DNA of 64,000 bases from Hymenobacter sp. BT730. GTDB lineage: Bacteria > Bacteroidota > Bacteroidia > Cytophagales > Hymenobacteraceae. Below are positions 25,921 to 33,581 of the stretch, one piece after another (positions within the stretch are counted from its first letter, which is position 1; each line of letters begins with the position of its first letter). The DNA is taken from NCBI RefSeq assembly GCF_030542105.1, contig NZ_JAUOFB010000002.1, forward strand, positions 496,001-560,000, given 5' to 3'. The position numbers and the translations under genes are program-made. The notes under the pieces were generated by a model that saw only the letters and a program-made list of their open reading frames with translations, was not told the origin of the DNA and searched no databases.

Positions 25921-26913
25921 TTGAAACAGATACTTAATCAATTATTTGACCAACAGCTGCTCTCGCACGCCGAAGCGCGGGAAGCCATGCTTCGCATCGG
26001 TCAGGGTGAAGCCAATGCTTCGGAAATGGCAGCCTTCATGACGGTGTACCGCATGCGCCCCATTTCGGTACCGGAGCTGGCTGGTTTTCGCGACGCGCTG
26101 CTCAGCCTTAGCCGTGACCCGGAACTGGGCACCCGCGACACGGTAGATATTGTGGGCACCGGCGGCGACGGCAAAGACACCCTGAATATCAGCACGCTGG
26201 CTTGCTTTGTGGTGGCCGGCGCAGGCTATAAAGTAACCAAGCATGGCAACATCGGGGTTTCCTCCGTATGTGGTTCCTCGGATGTACTGGCGCAGTTGGG
26301 CGTAGGGTTTGGGGCCAGTAACGAGGTTCTGCAGCGCCAACTGGAGCGAGCTAATATCTGCTTCCTGCACGCGCCATCCTTCCATCCGGCTATGCGCCAC
26401 GCGGGTCCGGTGCGGCGGGAATTGGGCGTGCGTACTTTCTTCAATATTCTGGGGCCGCTCGTAAATCCGGCCCGCCCTAAGTTTCAGGTGGCAGGCACTT
26501 TCAGCCTGGAATTGCTGCGGTTGTATAACTACTTATTGCAGCAAACCGATACCAGCTACGCCGTAGTGCACGCCCTGGATGGCTACGATGAACTCTCCTT
26601 AACGGCCACCGCCAAACTGGCCACGCCGGTAGGGGAGCGGCTGGTAACGGCGGCTGATTTCGGACTGGCAACCACGCTTCCCGCTGAACTGGCTGGTGGC
26701 CGCACCGCCGCTGAATCGGCCCAGTTGTTTTTGGATGTGCTGGAGGGCCGTGCTACCCGCGCCCAGCGAGACGTAGTAACGGCCAACGCTGCCCTCGCCA
26801 TTAGTTGTCTGGAACCTAACTTCAGTATGGCCGCTTCCTTAGCTGCGGCACAGGAGTCACTGGACTCCGGCCGCGCCCGGCAGGCACTGCGCGAGCTGGT
26901 CTCCGCGCAGTAA
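25921..26913 (+). CDS. trpD: Anthranilate phosphoribosyltransferase, 330 aa
   Basis: Transfers the phosphoribosyl group of PRPP to anthranilate. The glycine-rich PRPP site is GTGGDGKDTLNIST, and KHGNIGVSSVCGSSDVLAQLG is the conserved anthranilate and PRPP loop, at about residues 101-121. The glycine-rich N-terminal helices and the NPARP segment are present. No in-frame ATG fits the family N-terminus, so I call TTG at 25921 (TTG AAA CAG ATA). This makes a normal N-terminal helix. Upstream, a 97-base palindromic repeat separates it from trpG, so translation probably restarts after the repeat hairpin. Confidence 0.93.
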   Translation: MKQILNQLFDQQLLSHAEAREAMLRIGQGEANASEMAAFMTVYRMRPISVPELAGFRDALLSLSRDPELGTRDTVDIVGTGGDGKDTLNISTLACFVVAGAGYKVTKHGNIGVSSVCGSSDVLAQLGVGFGASNEVLQRQLERANICFLHAPSFHPAMRHAGPVRRELGVRTFFNILGPLVNPARPKFQVAGTFSLELLRLYNYLLQQTDTSYAVVHALDGYDELSLTATAKLATPVGERLVTAADFGLATTLPAELAGGRTAAESAQLFLDVLEGRATRAQRDVVTANAALAISCLEPNFSMAASLAAAQESLDSGRARQALRELVSAQ

Positions 26914-27007
26914 GCCAGTTCAAAAAATGTTTAGTCATCCTTTGCCAACCTCAGGCTGACAGAAGAAATAAATAAGTACTCAAACAGAGCCTGCAGCTCT
27001 TTCAATC

Positions 27008-27820
27008 ATGACCATTCTCGATAAAATCATTGTCCACAAACGACAGGAAGTAGCTTCCCGCCAGGGCTTAGTGCCTGCCAAATTGCTTGAGCAAAGCCTG
27101 TACATGAATGCCCAGCCGCTGAGCCTGCGCCGCTACCTGCTGCGCGACGATTTGAGCGGCATTATTGCCGAATTCAAGCGGAAGTCGCCAAGCAAAGGCG
27201 TGATTAATGCGCATGCCCCGGTAGAGCGCACCACGCTGGGCTATATGCAGGCCGGCGCTTCCGCCTTATCCATCCTGACGGATACGGAGTTTTTCGGCGG
27301 CAAGAATGAGGACCTAACTACGGCGCGGCGCTACAATTTCTGCCCCATTCTGCGCAAGGATTTCGTGGTAGATGAATACCAGATTCTGGAAGCCAAAAGC
27401 ATTGGGGCCGATGCGGTGCTACTTATTGCGGCGGTACTCACGCCCGAAGAAGTGCTGCGCATGGGTCGTTTTGCCAAAAGCCTGGGCCTGGAAGTGCTGC
27501 TCGAAATACACAACGCCGAAGAGCTAGACCGCACCCTGCATCCTGATGCCGTGAGCCTGGTGGGCGTCAACAACCGCAACCTCCATGACTTTTCCGTGAG
27601 CCTGGATACTTCCGGCGAACTAGCCCAGCGCATTCCCAGTGAGTTTGTGAAAGTGACGGAAAGCGGGCTGACTTCGGCCGCCGAGATTGAAGCCCTGCGC
27701 GCCGTGGGCTACCGCGGGTTCCTCATTGGCGAAACGTTCATGCGCAACAGTCGGCCGGAAAAAGCCTGCGCCGCGCTGGTGCAGCAATTGCGCCACACTG
27801 AAGCGGTAACGTTACTCTAA
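27008..27820 (+). CDS. trpC: Indole-3-glycerol phosphate synthase, 270 aa
   Basis: Closes the indole ring in tryptophan synthesis (CdRP to indole-3-glycerol phosphate). A TIM barrel with family motifs: AEFKRKSPSKG (substrate phosphate and catalytic Lys), LTDTEFFGG, PILRKDFVVDEYQI, EVLLEIHN, VGVNNRNLHDF and ESGLTS. It is a separate protein from TrpF, not fused as in Escherichia coli. Its TAA overlaps the trpF ATG by one base (TAATG), indicating translational coupling. Confidence 0.96.
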   Translation: MTILDKIIVHKRQEVASRQGLVPAKLLEQSLYMNAQPLSLRRYLLRDDLSGIIAEFKRKSPSKGVINAHAPVERTTLGYMQAGASALSILTDTEFFGGKNEDLTTARRYNFCPILRKDFVVDEYQILEAKSIGADAVLLIAAVLTPEEVLRMGRFAKSLGLEVLLEIHNAEELDRTLHPDAVSLVGVNNRNLHDFSVSLDTSGELAQRIPSEFVKVTESGLTSAAEIEALRAVGYRGFLIGETFMRNSRPEKACAALVQQLRHTEAVTLL

Positions 27821-28476
27821 TGAGCCTTCGCCTGAAAGTTTGCGGCATGGCGCGGCCCGATAACCTGCGCGCCGTGGCTGCGCTGTGGCCTGATTTCCTG
27901 GGCTTTATCTTCTACCCAAAGTCCCAGCGTTTTGCAGGCGCAACCCTGCAACCGGCCGACACGGCGGCTTTGCCCGCGGAGATTCTGAAAGTCGGGGTGT
28001 TCGTAGATGAAGAGCTGGAAGTAATTAGGGTACGGGTGCAGGAATTTAGCTTGGACTTGGTGCAGCTGCACGGCTCCGAAACACCTGAAACTTGCGCCGC
28101 GCTGCAAGCTGCAGGTATCCCCGTCAGCAAAGCTTTTGCGGTAGGAGAGACGTTCGACTTTTCAGTGCTGGCACCTTATGTGGGCAGCGTTACCTACTTC
28201 CTTTTTGATACCGTGGGCGCCCAGCCCGGGGGTAATGGCACCACCTTCAATTGGCAGCTGCTGGAACAATACACTTTACCGGTGCCATACTTCCTGGCGG
28301 GTGGGTTGGCACTGGAGCACGCTGCCGAATTACGCAACCTCTGCCTGCCCGGCCTGTTTGCACTGGACCTGAACAGTCGGTTTGAAACCGCGCCCGGCGT
28401 GAAAGATGCCGTACAGCTGCAGCAATTATTCCACGAAATCCGGACGCCCGACGTCTCAACTTCTATACCGTCATGA
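27820..28476 (+). CDS. trpF: Phosphoribosylanthranilate isomerase, 218 aa
   Basis: Catalyses the Amadori rearrangement of phosphoribosylanthranilate to CdRP. A TIM barrel starting [15 protein letters not shown], where Cys is the catalytic base. The Asp acid is in [18 protein letters not shown], and [11 protein letters not shown] and [17 protein letters not shown] form the phosphate site. The family usually has DxSSGxE near the end; here it reads DLNSRFE, a normal variant in this phylum. The start overlaps the trpC stop by one base and its stop overlaps the trpB start by four bases (ATGA). Confidence 0.95.
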   Translation: MSLRLKVCGMARPDNLRAVAALWPDFLGFIFYPKSQRFAGATLQPADTAALPAEILKVGVFVDEELEVIRVRVQEFSLDLVQLHGSETPETCAALQAAGIPVSKAFAVGETFDFSVLAPYVGSVTYFLFDTVGAQPGGNGTTFNWQLLEQYTLPVPYFLAGGLALEHAAELRNLCLPGLFALDLNSRFETAPGVKDAVQLQQLFHEIRTPDVSTSIPS

Positions 28477-29669
28477 AACCAACCTACCAGCAACCCACGG
28501 AGCGTGGCTACTACGGCCAGTTTGGCGGAGCTTTCATTCCCGAAATGCTCTACCCCAACGTAGAGGAGCTGCGCCAGCAATACCTCGATATTCTGGCCGA
28601 GCCCGAGTTTCAGGAGGAATACCAGATGCTGCTCCGGGACTATGTGGGCCGTCCTACGCCGCTGTTTGAGGCTAAGCGCCTGTCAGCGAAATACAACACC
28701 CGCGTTTTCCTGAAGCGCGAGGACCTCTGCCACACCGGCGCCCATAAAGTCAATAACACGGTAGGGCAGATTCTGCTGGCTAAGCGCCTGGGCAAAACCC
28801 GCATCATTGCCGAAACCGGCGCGGGCCAGCATGGTGTGGCTACTGCCACGGTTTGCGCCCTCATGGGGATGCAGTGCATTGTGTATATGGGCGAGGTGGA
28901 CATGGAGCGGCAAAAGCCCAACGTTTACCGCATGCGCCTGCTGGGAGCCGAAGTACGCGCCGCCATGAGTGGCAGCCGCACGCTGAAAGATGCCACCAAC
29001 GAGGCCATCCGGGACTGGATTTCCAACCCCGTGGATACGCACTACATCATCGGCTCCGTAGTAGGTCCCCACCCGTACCCCGATCTGGTGGCGCGGCTGC
29101 AGTCGGTTATCAGCGAAGAGATGCGCAAACAGCTGCTGGAAAAAACCGGTTCCGAGCTGCCGCAATATGTGGTGGCTTGTGTGGGTGGGGGCTCTAATGC
29201 GGCGGGTGCTTTCTACCATTTCCTGGAAGAGCCTTCGGTGCAGCTGGTAGCGGTGGAAGCGGCCGGCCATGGGATTCATTCCGGCCACTCAGCGGCTACC
29301 TCGGTGCTAGGTACGCCGGGCATTATACACGGCTCCCGCACATTGCTGATGCAGGATGAGGAAGGCCAGATTACCGAGCCGTATTCTATTTCGGCGGGGC
29401 TCGATTACCCAGGTATTGGGCCACTGCACGCTTTCCTGGCCGACGCCGGCCGGGCGCGGTTTATCAGCATTGAAGACGAGGATGCTTTGCGCGCTGTCTC
29501 GGAGCTGAGCCGACTGGAAGGCATTATTCCCGCCCTGGAAACGGCCCACGCCCTAGCTGCGCTGGGTCAGCTGGGCGCCGGGCCCGATGATGTAGTAGTA
29601 GTAAACTTATCCGGACGCGGCGACAAAGACCTGGAAACCTACCTGAAGTACGCCGACACGATTCTGTAA
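28473..29669 (+). CDS. trpB: Tryptophan synthase beta chain, 398 aa
   Basis: PLP enzyme joining indole and serine to make tryptophan, working as an alpha2beta2 complex with TrpA. Family features: [13 protein letters not shown] at the start, PLP-binding Lys92 in HTGAHKVNN, the [11 protein letters not shown] loop, and the PLP phosphate site [10 protein letters not shown]. It is of TrpB1 type, normal length. It is coupled to trpF by a four-base overlap and followed three bases later by trpA. Confidence 0.97.
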   Translation: MKPTYQQPTERGYYGQFGGAFIPEMLYPNVEELRQQYLDILAEPEFQEEYQMLLRDYVGRPTPLFEAKRLSAKYNTRVFLKREDLCHTGAHKVNNTVGQILLAKRLGKTRIIAETGAGQHGVATATVCALMGMQCIVYMGEVDMERQKPNVYRMRLLGAEVRAAMSGSRTLKDATNEAIRDWISNPVDTHYIIGSVVGPHPYPDLVARLQSVISEEMRKQLLEKTGSELPQYVVACVGGGSNAAGAFYHFLEEPSVQLVAVEAAGHGIHSGHSAATSVLGTPGIIHGSRTLLMQDEEGQITEPYSISAGLDYPGIGPLHAFLADAGRARFISIEDEDALRAVSELSRLEGIIPALETAHALAALGQLGAGPDDVVVVNLSGRGDKDLETYLKYADTIL

Positions 29670-29672
29670 CCC

Positions 29673-30455
29673 ATGACCAACCGCATAGCTCAGGCCTTCG
29701 CCCGCAAAAAGAAAGGCCTGCTCAATATCTACTTCACGGCCGGCTACCCCACGCTGGATTCTACGGTACCGCTGCTCACTGCTTTAACTAATGCCGGAGC
29801 AGACCTGATTGAAATCGGGATGCCATTTTCTGACCCACTAGCCGATGGCCCCGTTATTCAGCAAAGCAGCACCGTGGCGCTGAAAAATGGCATGAACCTG
29901 CGGGTGCTGTTTCGCCAGCTGGCCGATATCCGGAGTCAGGTGCCGGACACGCCCATTCTGCTCATGGGCTACCTGAACCCGGTAATGCAGTTTGGGGTAG
30001 AGAACTTCTGCCGGGAAGCGGCAGCGGTAGGAGTGGATGGCATCATTCTGCCCGACCTGCCCCTGGACGACTACGTGGCCGAATATCAGGAAATCTTCCA
30101 GCGCTATAACCTGCGCCCGGTCTTCTTGATTACCCCGCAAACCGCCACAGAGCGCATCCGCCGCATCGACGACCTAACAGATTCTTTCCTCTACCTCGTA
30201 TCCGGTCCCGGCACCACCGGCGGTGCCAATACCCAGGCCGAAGGGGTGCAGGACGCTTACTTCCAACGCATCGAAGACATGAAGCTCCGGAACCCGCGCC
30301 TGATTGGCTTCGGCATAGGCGACAAAGCTTCCTTCCAACACGCCTGCCAGTTTGCTGAAGGCGCCATCATCGGCTCTGCCCTGATCCGCGCCCTCGATGA
30401 TACCGAGGATGCCCCGGCGGCGGCCAGCCGCTTTGTGCAGTCGGTGCTTCAGTAA
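29673..30455 (+). CDS. trpA: Tryptophan synthase alpha chain, 260 aa
   Basis: Cleaves indole-3-glycerol phosphate to indole and passes the indole through a tunnel to TrpB. The TIM barrel shows TAGYPTLDSTVPLL, catalytic Glu and Asp in LIEIGMPFSDPLADGPVIQ at about residues 46-65, DGIILPDLPLDD, and the phosphate loop segment SGPGTTGG. Three bases separate it from trpB. A DAHP synthase gene follows 34 bases later on the same strand, so the operon extends into the common aromatic pathway. Confidence 0.96.
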   Translation: MTNRIAQAFARKKKGLLNIYFTAGYPTLDSTVPLLTALTNAGADLIEIGMPFSDPLADGPVIQQSSTVALKNGMNLRVLFRQLADIRSQVPDTPILLMGYLNPVMQFGVENFCREAAAVGVDGIILPDLPLDDYVAEYQEIFQRYNLRPVFLITPQTATERIRRIDDLTDSFLYLVSGPGTTGGANTQAEGVQDAYFQRIEDMKLRNPRLIGFGIGDKASFQHACQFAEGAIIGSALIRALDDTEDAPAAASRFVQSVLQ

Positions 30456-30489
30456 TTCTTTTCTCTGCCCTCCTGATTTTCTCTACTCA

Positions 30490-31503
30490 ATGATTATCCA
30501 ACTCGAACCCAATATCTCAGCTACTGCCCAGGCTGATATTGAAGCACGCATCAAGGCGCTCAAATACAAAGTAACCGACGTAAAAACACAGCGCGCCCAC
30601 TACCTGGTGGCTATTGGCAAAGCTGAAATTGACCTGCGTGCCATTGGCCAGTTGCCAGGCATCCTCGATATCCATCGGGTATCTGACGACTACAAGCTGG
30701 TGAGCCGCAAATGGCGCGTGCGCCCCACTGTACTCGACCTCGGCGACGGTGTGCGGATAGGAGAGGGGAGCCTCACGCTGGCCGCCGGCCCTTGTAGTAT
30801 TGAGAGCGAAGCGCAGATGGAACTGATCATGCAGCACCTGGTGGATAATGACGTGCGCATCATGCGCGGCGGCGTGTTCAAGCCCCGTTCCTCCCCATAT
30901 TCCTTCCGCGGTTTGGGCATGGATGGCCTCAAGCTATTTCACCAAATGGCCCGGGCCCGCGGCATCAAGATTGTGACGGAGGTAATGCAGGTGTCACAGG
31001 TAGAGGAGATGCACGATTACGTGGATGTGTTCCAGGTAGGCGCGCGCAATACCCAGAACTTTAATCTGCTGGATGCTCTGGGCGGCGTAGACAAGCCCGT
31101 GATGATTAAGCGCGGTATTTCCGGCACCATTGAAGAGCTACTCTCTTCGGCGGAATACGTGTTTTCCGGGGGTAATGAAAAGCTGATTCTATGCGAGCGG
31201 GGCATCCGCACCTTCGAGACGGCCTCGCGCAATACGTTGGACCTGAATGCCGTGCCCATCCTGAAAGAGAAAACGCACCTGCCCGTTATCGTCGACCCCT
31301 CACACGGCATCGGCATTCGGGAGCATGTGGCGCCTATGGCGCTGGCCGGCGTTATGGCCGGCGCCGATGGCATCATCTACGAAGCGCACGAAAAGCCGGA
31401 AGAAGCCGCTTCCGACGGGCAGCAGACCCTAAACTTTGCGGAGTCGGAGCGCCTGATTCGGAATTTGCGCCGCGTTTATTACCTGCGGCAAGAGTTGGAA
31501 TAA
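30490..31503 (+). CDS. aroF: DAHP synthase, type I-beta with regulatory N-terminal domain, 337 aa
   Basis: Makes 3-deoxy-D-arabino-heptulosonate 7-phosphate, the entry step to all aromatic amino acids. The first 70 residues resemble the ferredoxin-like regulatory domain seen in DAHP synthases such as that of Thermotoga maritima, the known site of Phe/Tyr feedback in that group. The catalytic barrel follows with AAGPCSIES, RGGVFKPRSSPYSFRGLG, QVGARNTQNF, KRG, and VDPSHGIG metal-site motifs. It lies 34 bases after trpA and so is probably in the trp transcript, while its product also feeds Phe and Tyr synthesis. No chorismate mutase domain is seen. The symbol is given for the reaction; the numbering of isozymes varies between species. 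Confidence 0.92.
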   Translation: MIIQLEPNISATAQADIEARIKALKYKVTDVKTQRAHYLVAIGKAEIDLRAIGQLPGILDIHRVSDDYKLVSRKWRVRPTVLDLGDGVRIGEGSLTLAAGPCSIESEAQMELIMQHLVDNDVRIMRGGVFKPRSSPYSFRGLGMDGLKLFHQMARARGIKIVTEVMQVSQVEEMHDYVDVFQVGARNTQNFNLLDALGGVDKPVMIKRGISGTIEELLSSAEYVFSGGNEKLILCERGIRTFETASRNTLDLNAVPILKEKTHLPVIVDPSHGIGIREHVAPMALAGVMAGADGIIYEAHEKPEEAASDGQQTLNFAESERLIRNLRRVYYLRQELE

Positions 31504-31590
31504 CGGTCCTATTTTGTGCTGGAATAGCCATTTTAGCCTTCCCGAAAAAATAATTCCCTTTTTCAGATACAACTAATTAGCTGTTGCCTA

Positions 31591-31598
31591 TATATTTG
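31591..31598 (+). promoter_or_regulatory. Candidate -7 box upstream of the first hydroxylase gene
   Basis: TATATTTG is an exact match to TAnnTTTG. No clear TTG lies 19-21 bases upstream, so the match is incomplete. It is nine bases before a 29-codon reading frame that ends ahead of a terminator hairpin. Confidence 0.4.
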
Positions 31599-31606
31599 CA
31601 ATCAGT

Positions 31607-31696
31607 ATGCAGAACCAATCCGTGAAATGCTTTTATCTAACCCCGATTCGCAATATGCGAAACGGAGTTGGGCTGCATTGCCGGTACGGAAGCTAA
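31607..31696 (+). CDS. Possible leader peptide ahead of the first phenylalanine hydroxylase gene, 29 aa
   Basis: A short reading frame starting just after an exact -7 box and ending 34 bases before a terminator-like hairpin. It contains Cys-Phe-Tyr (TGC TTT TAT) at codons 8-10 and another Tyr near the end. This mirrors the layout of the trp and Tyr-rich leaders in this region, but the aromatic codons are not clustered as strongly, so a chance frame is quite possible. Confidence 0.35.
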   Translation: MQNQSVKCFYLTPIRNMRNGVGLHCRYGS

Positions 31697-31730
31697 GAGC
31701 GCTACATGCTACTTACACGCTGAAAACCAC

Positions 31731-31766
31731 AAAAGCCCGACTCCTTCCAGGAGCCGGGCTTTTTTT
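31731..31766 (+). terminator. Terminator-like hairpin directly before the first hydroxylase gene
   Basis: AAGCCCGaCTCC pairs with GGAGcCGGGCTT around loop TTCCA (one mismatch), followed by a run of T that abuts the ATG at 31767. It either ends the trp-aroF transcript or works as an attenuator for the hydroxylase gene. Confidence 0.75.
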
Positions 31767-32510
31767 ATGTCCATTACCATGTTCGCGCAACACTACGACC
31801 AGTACACTGCTCAGGACCAATTAGTCTGGAAAGTTCTGTTCGACCGCCAGACTGCGCTGCTGCACAAGCGGGCTTGCTCCGCTTTTGCGCAGGGCCTCAA
31901 GCGCATTGGCTTCCACCGCAACGCCATTCCGAAGTTTGAGGAAGTGAACGAGCGGCTGGGTAGCTATACCGGTTGGGAACTGGTGGCGGTGCCCGGTATG
32001 GTAGATGATGCTACTTTCTTTGCCTTGCTGGCGGAGAAGAAGTTTCCGGCGGTTACCTGGATCCGGCCCATGAAGCAGTTTGACTTCATTGAGGAAGCCG
32101 ACTTGTTTCATGATGTCTTCGGGCACGTGCCCTTGCTGACGGACGCGGCGTTTGCCAACTTCCTCCACTTCTTGGGCCACGTAGCCCGCCTGCACCTGAA
32201 CGATGCTCAGGGTTTGCAGCGCCTTCGCGCGCTCTACTGGTTCACGGTAGAATTTGGGTTGGTAATGGAAGATGGTAAGCCGCGCATCTACGGTGCAGGT
32301 CTGCTTTCGTCTGCCGGCGAAACGCACCACTGCGTAGATGATGAAACAATCCGCCGCGACTTTGACCTCGCTTCCGTATTGCATACGCCCTTCACGGAAG
32401 TACGCTTTCAGGAGCAATACTTTGTACTCCCAAATTGGGAGCAGCTCACGGAAAGCGTAGCCGAGCTGGCGGCCTTGCTGTCTACCGACTGGCAGCTTAA
32501 AACCGTCTAG
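31767..32510 (+). CDS. phhA: Phenylalanine 4-monooxygenase, first paralog, 247 aa
   Basis: Pterin-dependent, non-heme iron enzyme that hydroxylates phenylalanine to tyrosine. The catalytic domain alone is present, as in bacterial monomeric enzymes. The iron ligands are His115 and His120 in FHDVFGHVP and Glu162 in WFTVEFGL, with the family spacing. YGAGLLSSAGE follows. ATG 31767 lies right at the end of a terminator T-run; ATG 31779 is an alternative start. A second paralog follows on the same strand, and the two are clearly similar throughout. No pterin recycling enzyme such as PhhB is adjacent. Confidence 0.93.
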   Translation: MSITMFAQHYDQYTAQDQLVWKVLFDRQTALLHKRACSAFAQGLKRIGFHRNAIPKFEEVNERLGSYTGWELVAVPGMVDDATFFALLAEKKFPAVTWIRPMKQFDFIEEADLFHDVFGHVPLLTDAAFANFLHFLGHVARLHLNDAQGLQRLRALYWFTVEFGLVMEDGKPRIYGAGLLSSAGETHHCVDDETIRRDFDLASVLHTPFTEVRFQEQYFVLPNWEQLTESVAELAALLSTDWQLKTV

Positions 32511-32514
32511 CCGC

Positions 32515-32544
32515 TTGTTTCTTCCGGTTTGCCCAATATCTTTA
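32515..32544 (+). promoter_or_regulatory. Candidate promoter of the Tyr-leader/second hydroxylase unit
   Basis: TTG at 32515-32517, a 19-base spacer, then TATCTTTA at 32537-32544, which matches seven of eight bases of TAnnTTTG. The spacing is identical to that of the trp promoter. The leader ATG is only six bases downstream, so the leader message would be almost leaderless. Confidence 0.6.
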
Positions 32545-32549
32545 CTCGC

Positions 32550-32636
32550 ATGATTCGGCTTGTCTCCCGCTATTACGCTTATGCTTATTACGCTCCCGCC
32601 AGGAGCGGAGCGGCTACGGCGTGTCAGCGAGGATAA
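32550..32636 (+). CDS. Tyrosine-rich leader peptide, 28 aa
   Basis: A 28-codon frame with five Tyr codons in seven (TAT TAC GCT TAT GCT TAT TAC at 32571-32591; peptide RYYAYAYYAP), starting six bases after a promoter -7 box and stopping at 32636. A strong terminator begins 24 bases later, followed by a phenylalanine hydroxylase gene whose product is tyrosine. This is the arrangement expected for attenuation sensing charged tRNA-Tyr. A possible antiterminator is visible: GGAGCGG near 32602-32608, just after the Tyr codons, can pair with CCGCTCT at 32671-32677 in the terminator stem. I know of no described leader of this kind for this enzyme, but could not search. Confidence 0.78.
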   Translation: MIRLVSRYYAYAYYAPARSGAATACQRG

Positions 32637-32660
32637 GCACTAACCTCCGACATACTTCTC

Positions 32661-32700
32661 AAGCCTGCTTCCGCTCTGCGGAGGCAGGCTTTCTCTTTTT
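32661..32700 (+). terminator. Attenuator terminator before the second hydroxylase gene
   Basis: A 14-bp stem with one G-T pair (AAGCCTGCTTCCGC with GCGGAGGCAGGCTT) and loop TCT, followed by CTCTTTTT. It lies between the Tyr-rich leader peptide and the gene. Confidence 0.88.
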
Positions 32701-32726
32701 CTGCCCTTATCGTTTTTCGCTTTTTT

Positions 32727-33503
32727 ATGATGACTTTTTCCTCCGCTTCTCTGCTGCCCGATACCGCCACCGCGCTGGCCACCCTGCCATTAATGGAGCA
32801 GCAATACGCCCAGTACACCGCCGCCGACCAGCACGTATGGCAATTGTTGTTCGACCGGCAGTCGGCGTTGCTGCCGGGCCGGGCGGCTGAGCCTTTCCTG
32901 GAAGGTCTGCGCGAAATTGGCTTTCACCGCCATGCCATTCCGGATTTCTCCGAGGTCAACCCACGTTTGCAGGCACTCACCGGCTGGGAACTGGTAGTAG
33001 TGCCGGGTATTGTGGATGATGCTTTATTCTTTGGTCTGCTGGCCGATAAGAAATTTCCCGCTACCACGTGGCTGCGCAAACTGGAACAGCTGGATTACCT
33101 GGAAGAGCCCGACATGTTTCACGACGTATTCGGCCATGTGCCGCTACTGATGAACCCAGGGTTTGCCTCTTTTCTGCAGGAGCTAGGCGAAGCCGCCGTG
33201 CAGCATTTCGAGCGTTGGCCCGGCACACTGGAGCTGTTCACGCGCCTGTACTGGTTTACCGCCGAGTTTGGCCTGCTGCGCCAGCCCGATGGCCTGCGCA
33301 TCTATGGGGCCGGTCTGCTTTCCTCGCACGGAGAAGTGAAGTTCAGCCTCAGCGAAAAACCCACCCGGTTGGAGTTCTCGCTAGATGGTGTACTAACCAC
33401 TCCCTTTGAGAAAGACCATTTTCAGGAGTTGTACTTTGTGCTGGTAAGCATGGATCAATTGGCGGAGAGCCTGAGTCAGTTAAAGGCGCGGCTGGTAGAG
33501 TAG
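32727..33503 (+). CDS. Phenylalanine 4-monooxygenase, second paralog, 258 aa
   Basis: Same family as the preceding gene, with iron ligands His132 and His137 in FHDVFGHVP and Glu180 in WFTAEFGL, and YGAGLLSSHGE after them. The N-terminus is about 10 residues longer. Two starts, ATGATG at 32727, are adjacent, and MEQQYAQY at 32793 would give the length of the first paralog. It has its own promoter, leader peptide and terminator, so it is regulated apart from the first paralog. Both enzymes should make tyrosine from phenylalanine; whether one prefers another aromatic substrate such as tryptophan cannot be told from the motifs. Confidence 0.92.
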   Translation: MMTFSSASLLPDTATALATLPLMEQQYAQYTAADQHVWQLLFDRQSALLPGRAAEPFLEGLREIGFHRHAIPDFSEVNPRLQALTGWELVVVPGIVDDALFFGLLADKKFPATTWLRKLEQLDYLEEPDMFHDVFGHVPLLMNPGFASFLQELGEAAVQHFERWPGTLELFTRLYWFTAEFGLLRQPDGLRIYGAGLLSSHGEVKFSLSEKPTRLEFSLDGVLTTPFEKDHFQELYFVLVSMDQLAESLSQLKARLVE

Positions 33504-33523
33504 AATGGCATTGTTATGCACGC

Positions 33524-33560
33524 AAAAGCCCGGCTCCGTTGCAGCGGAGCCGGGCTTTTC
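33524..33560. terminator. Bidirectional terminator
   Basis: A perfect 15-bp stem, AAAAGCCCGGCTCCG with its complement and loop TTGCAG, between convergent genes. Confidence 0.92.
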
Positions 33561-33581
33561 TGATACACTACTTCACACCAA

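Noticed and set aside
31627-31824. 65-codon frame between aroF and the first hydroxylase gene
   Set aside because: It runs through the terminator hairpin and into the hydroxylase gene in another frame. No family pattern.
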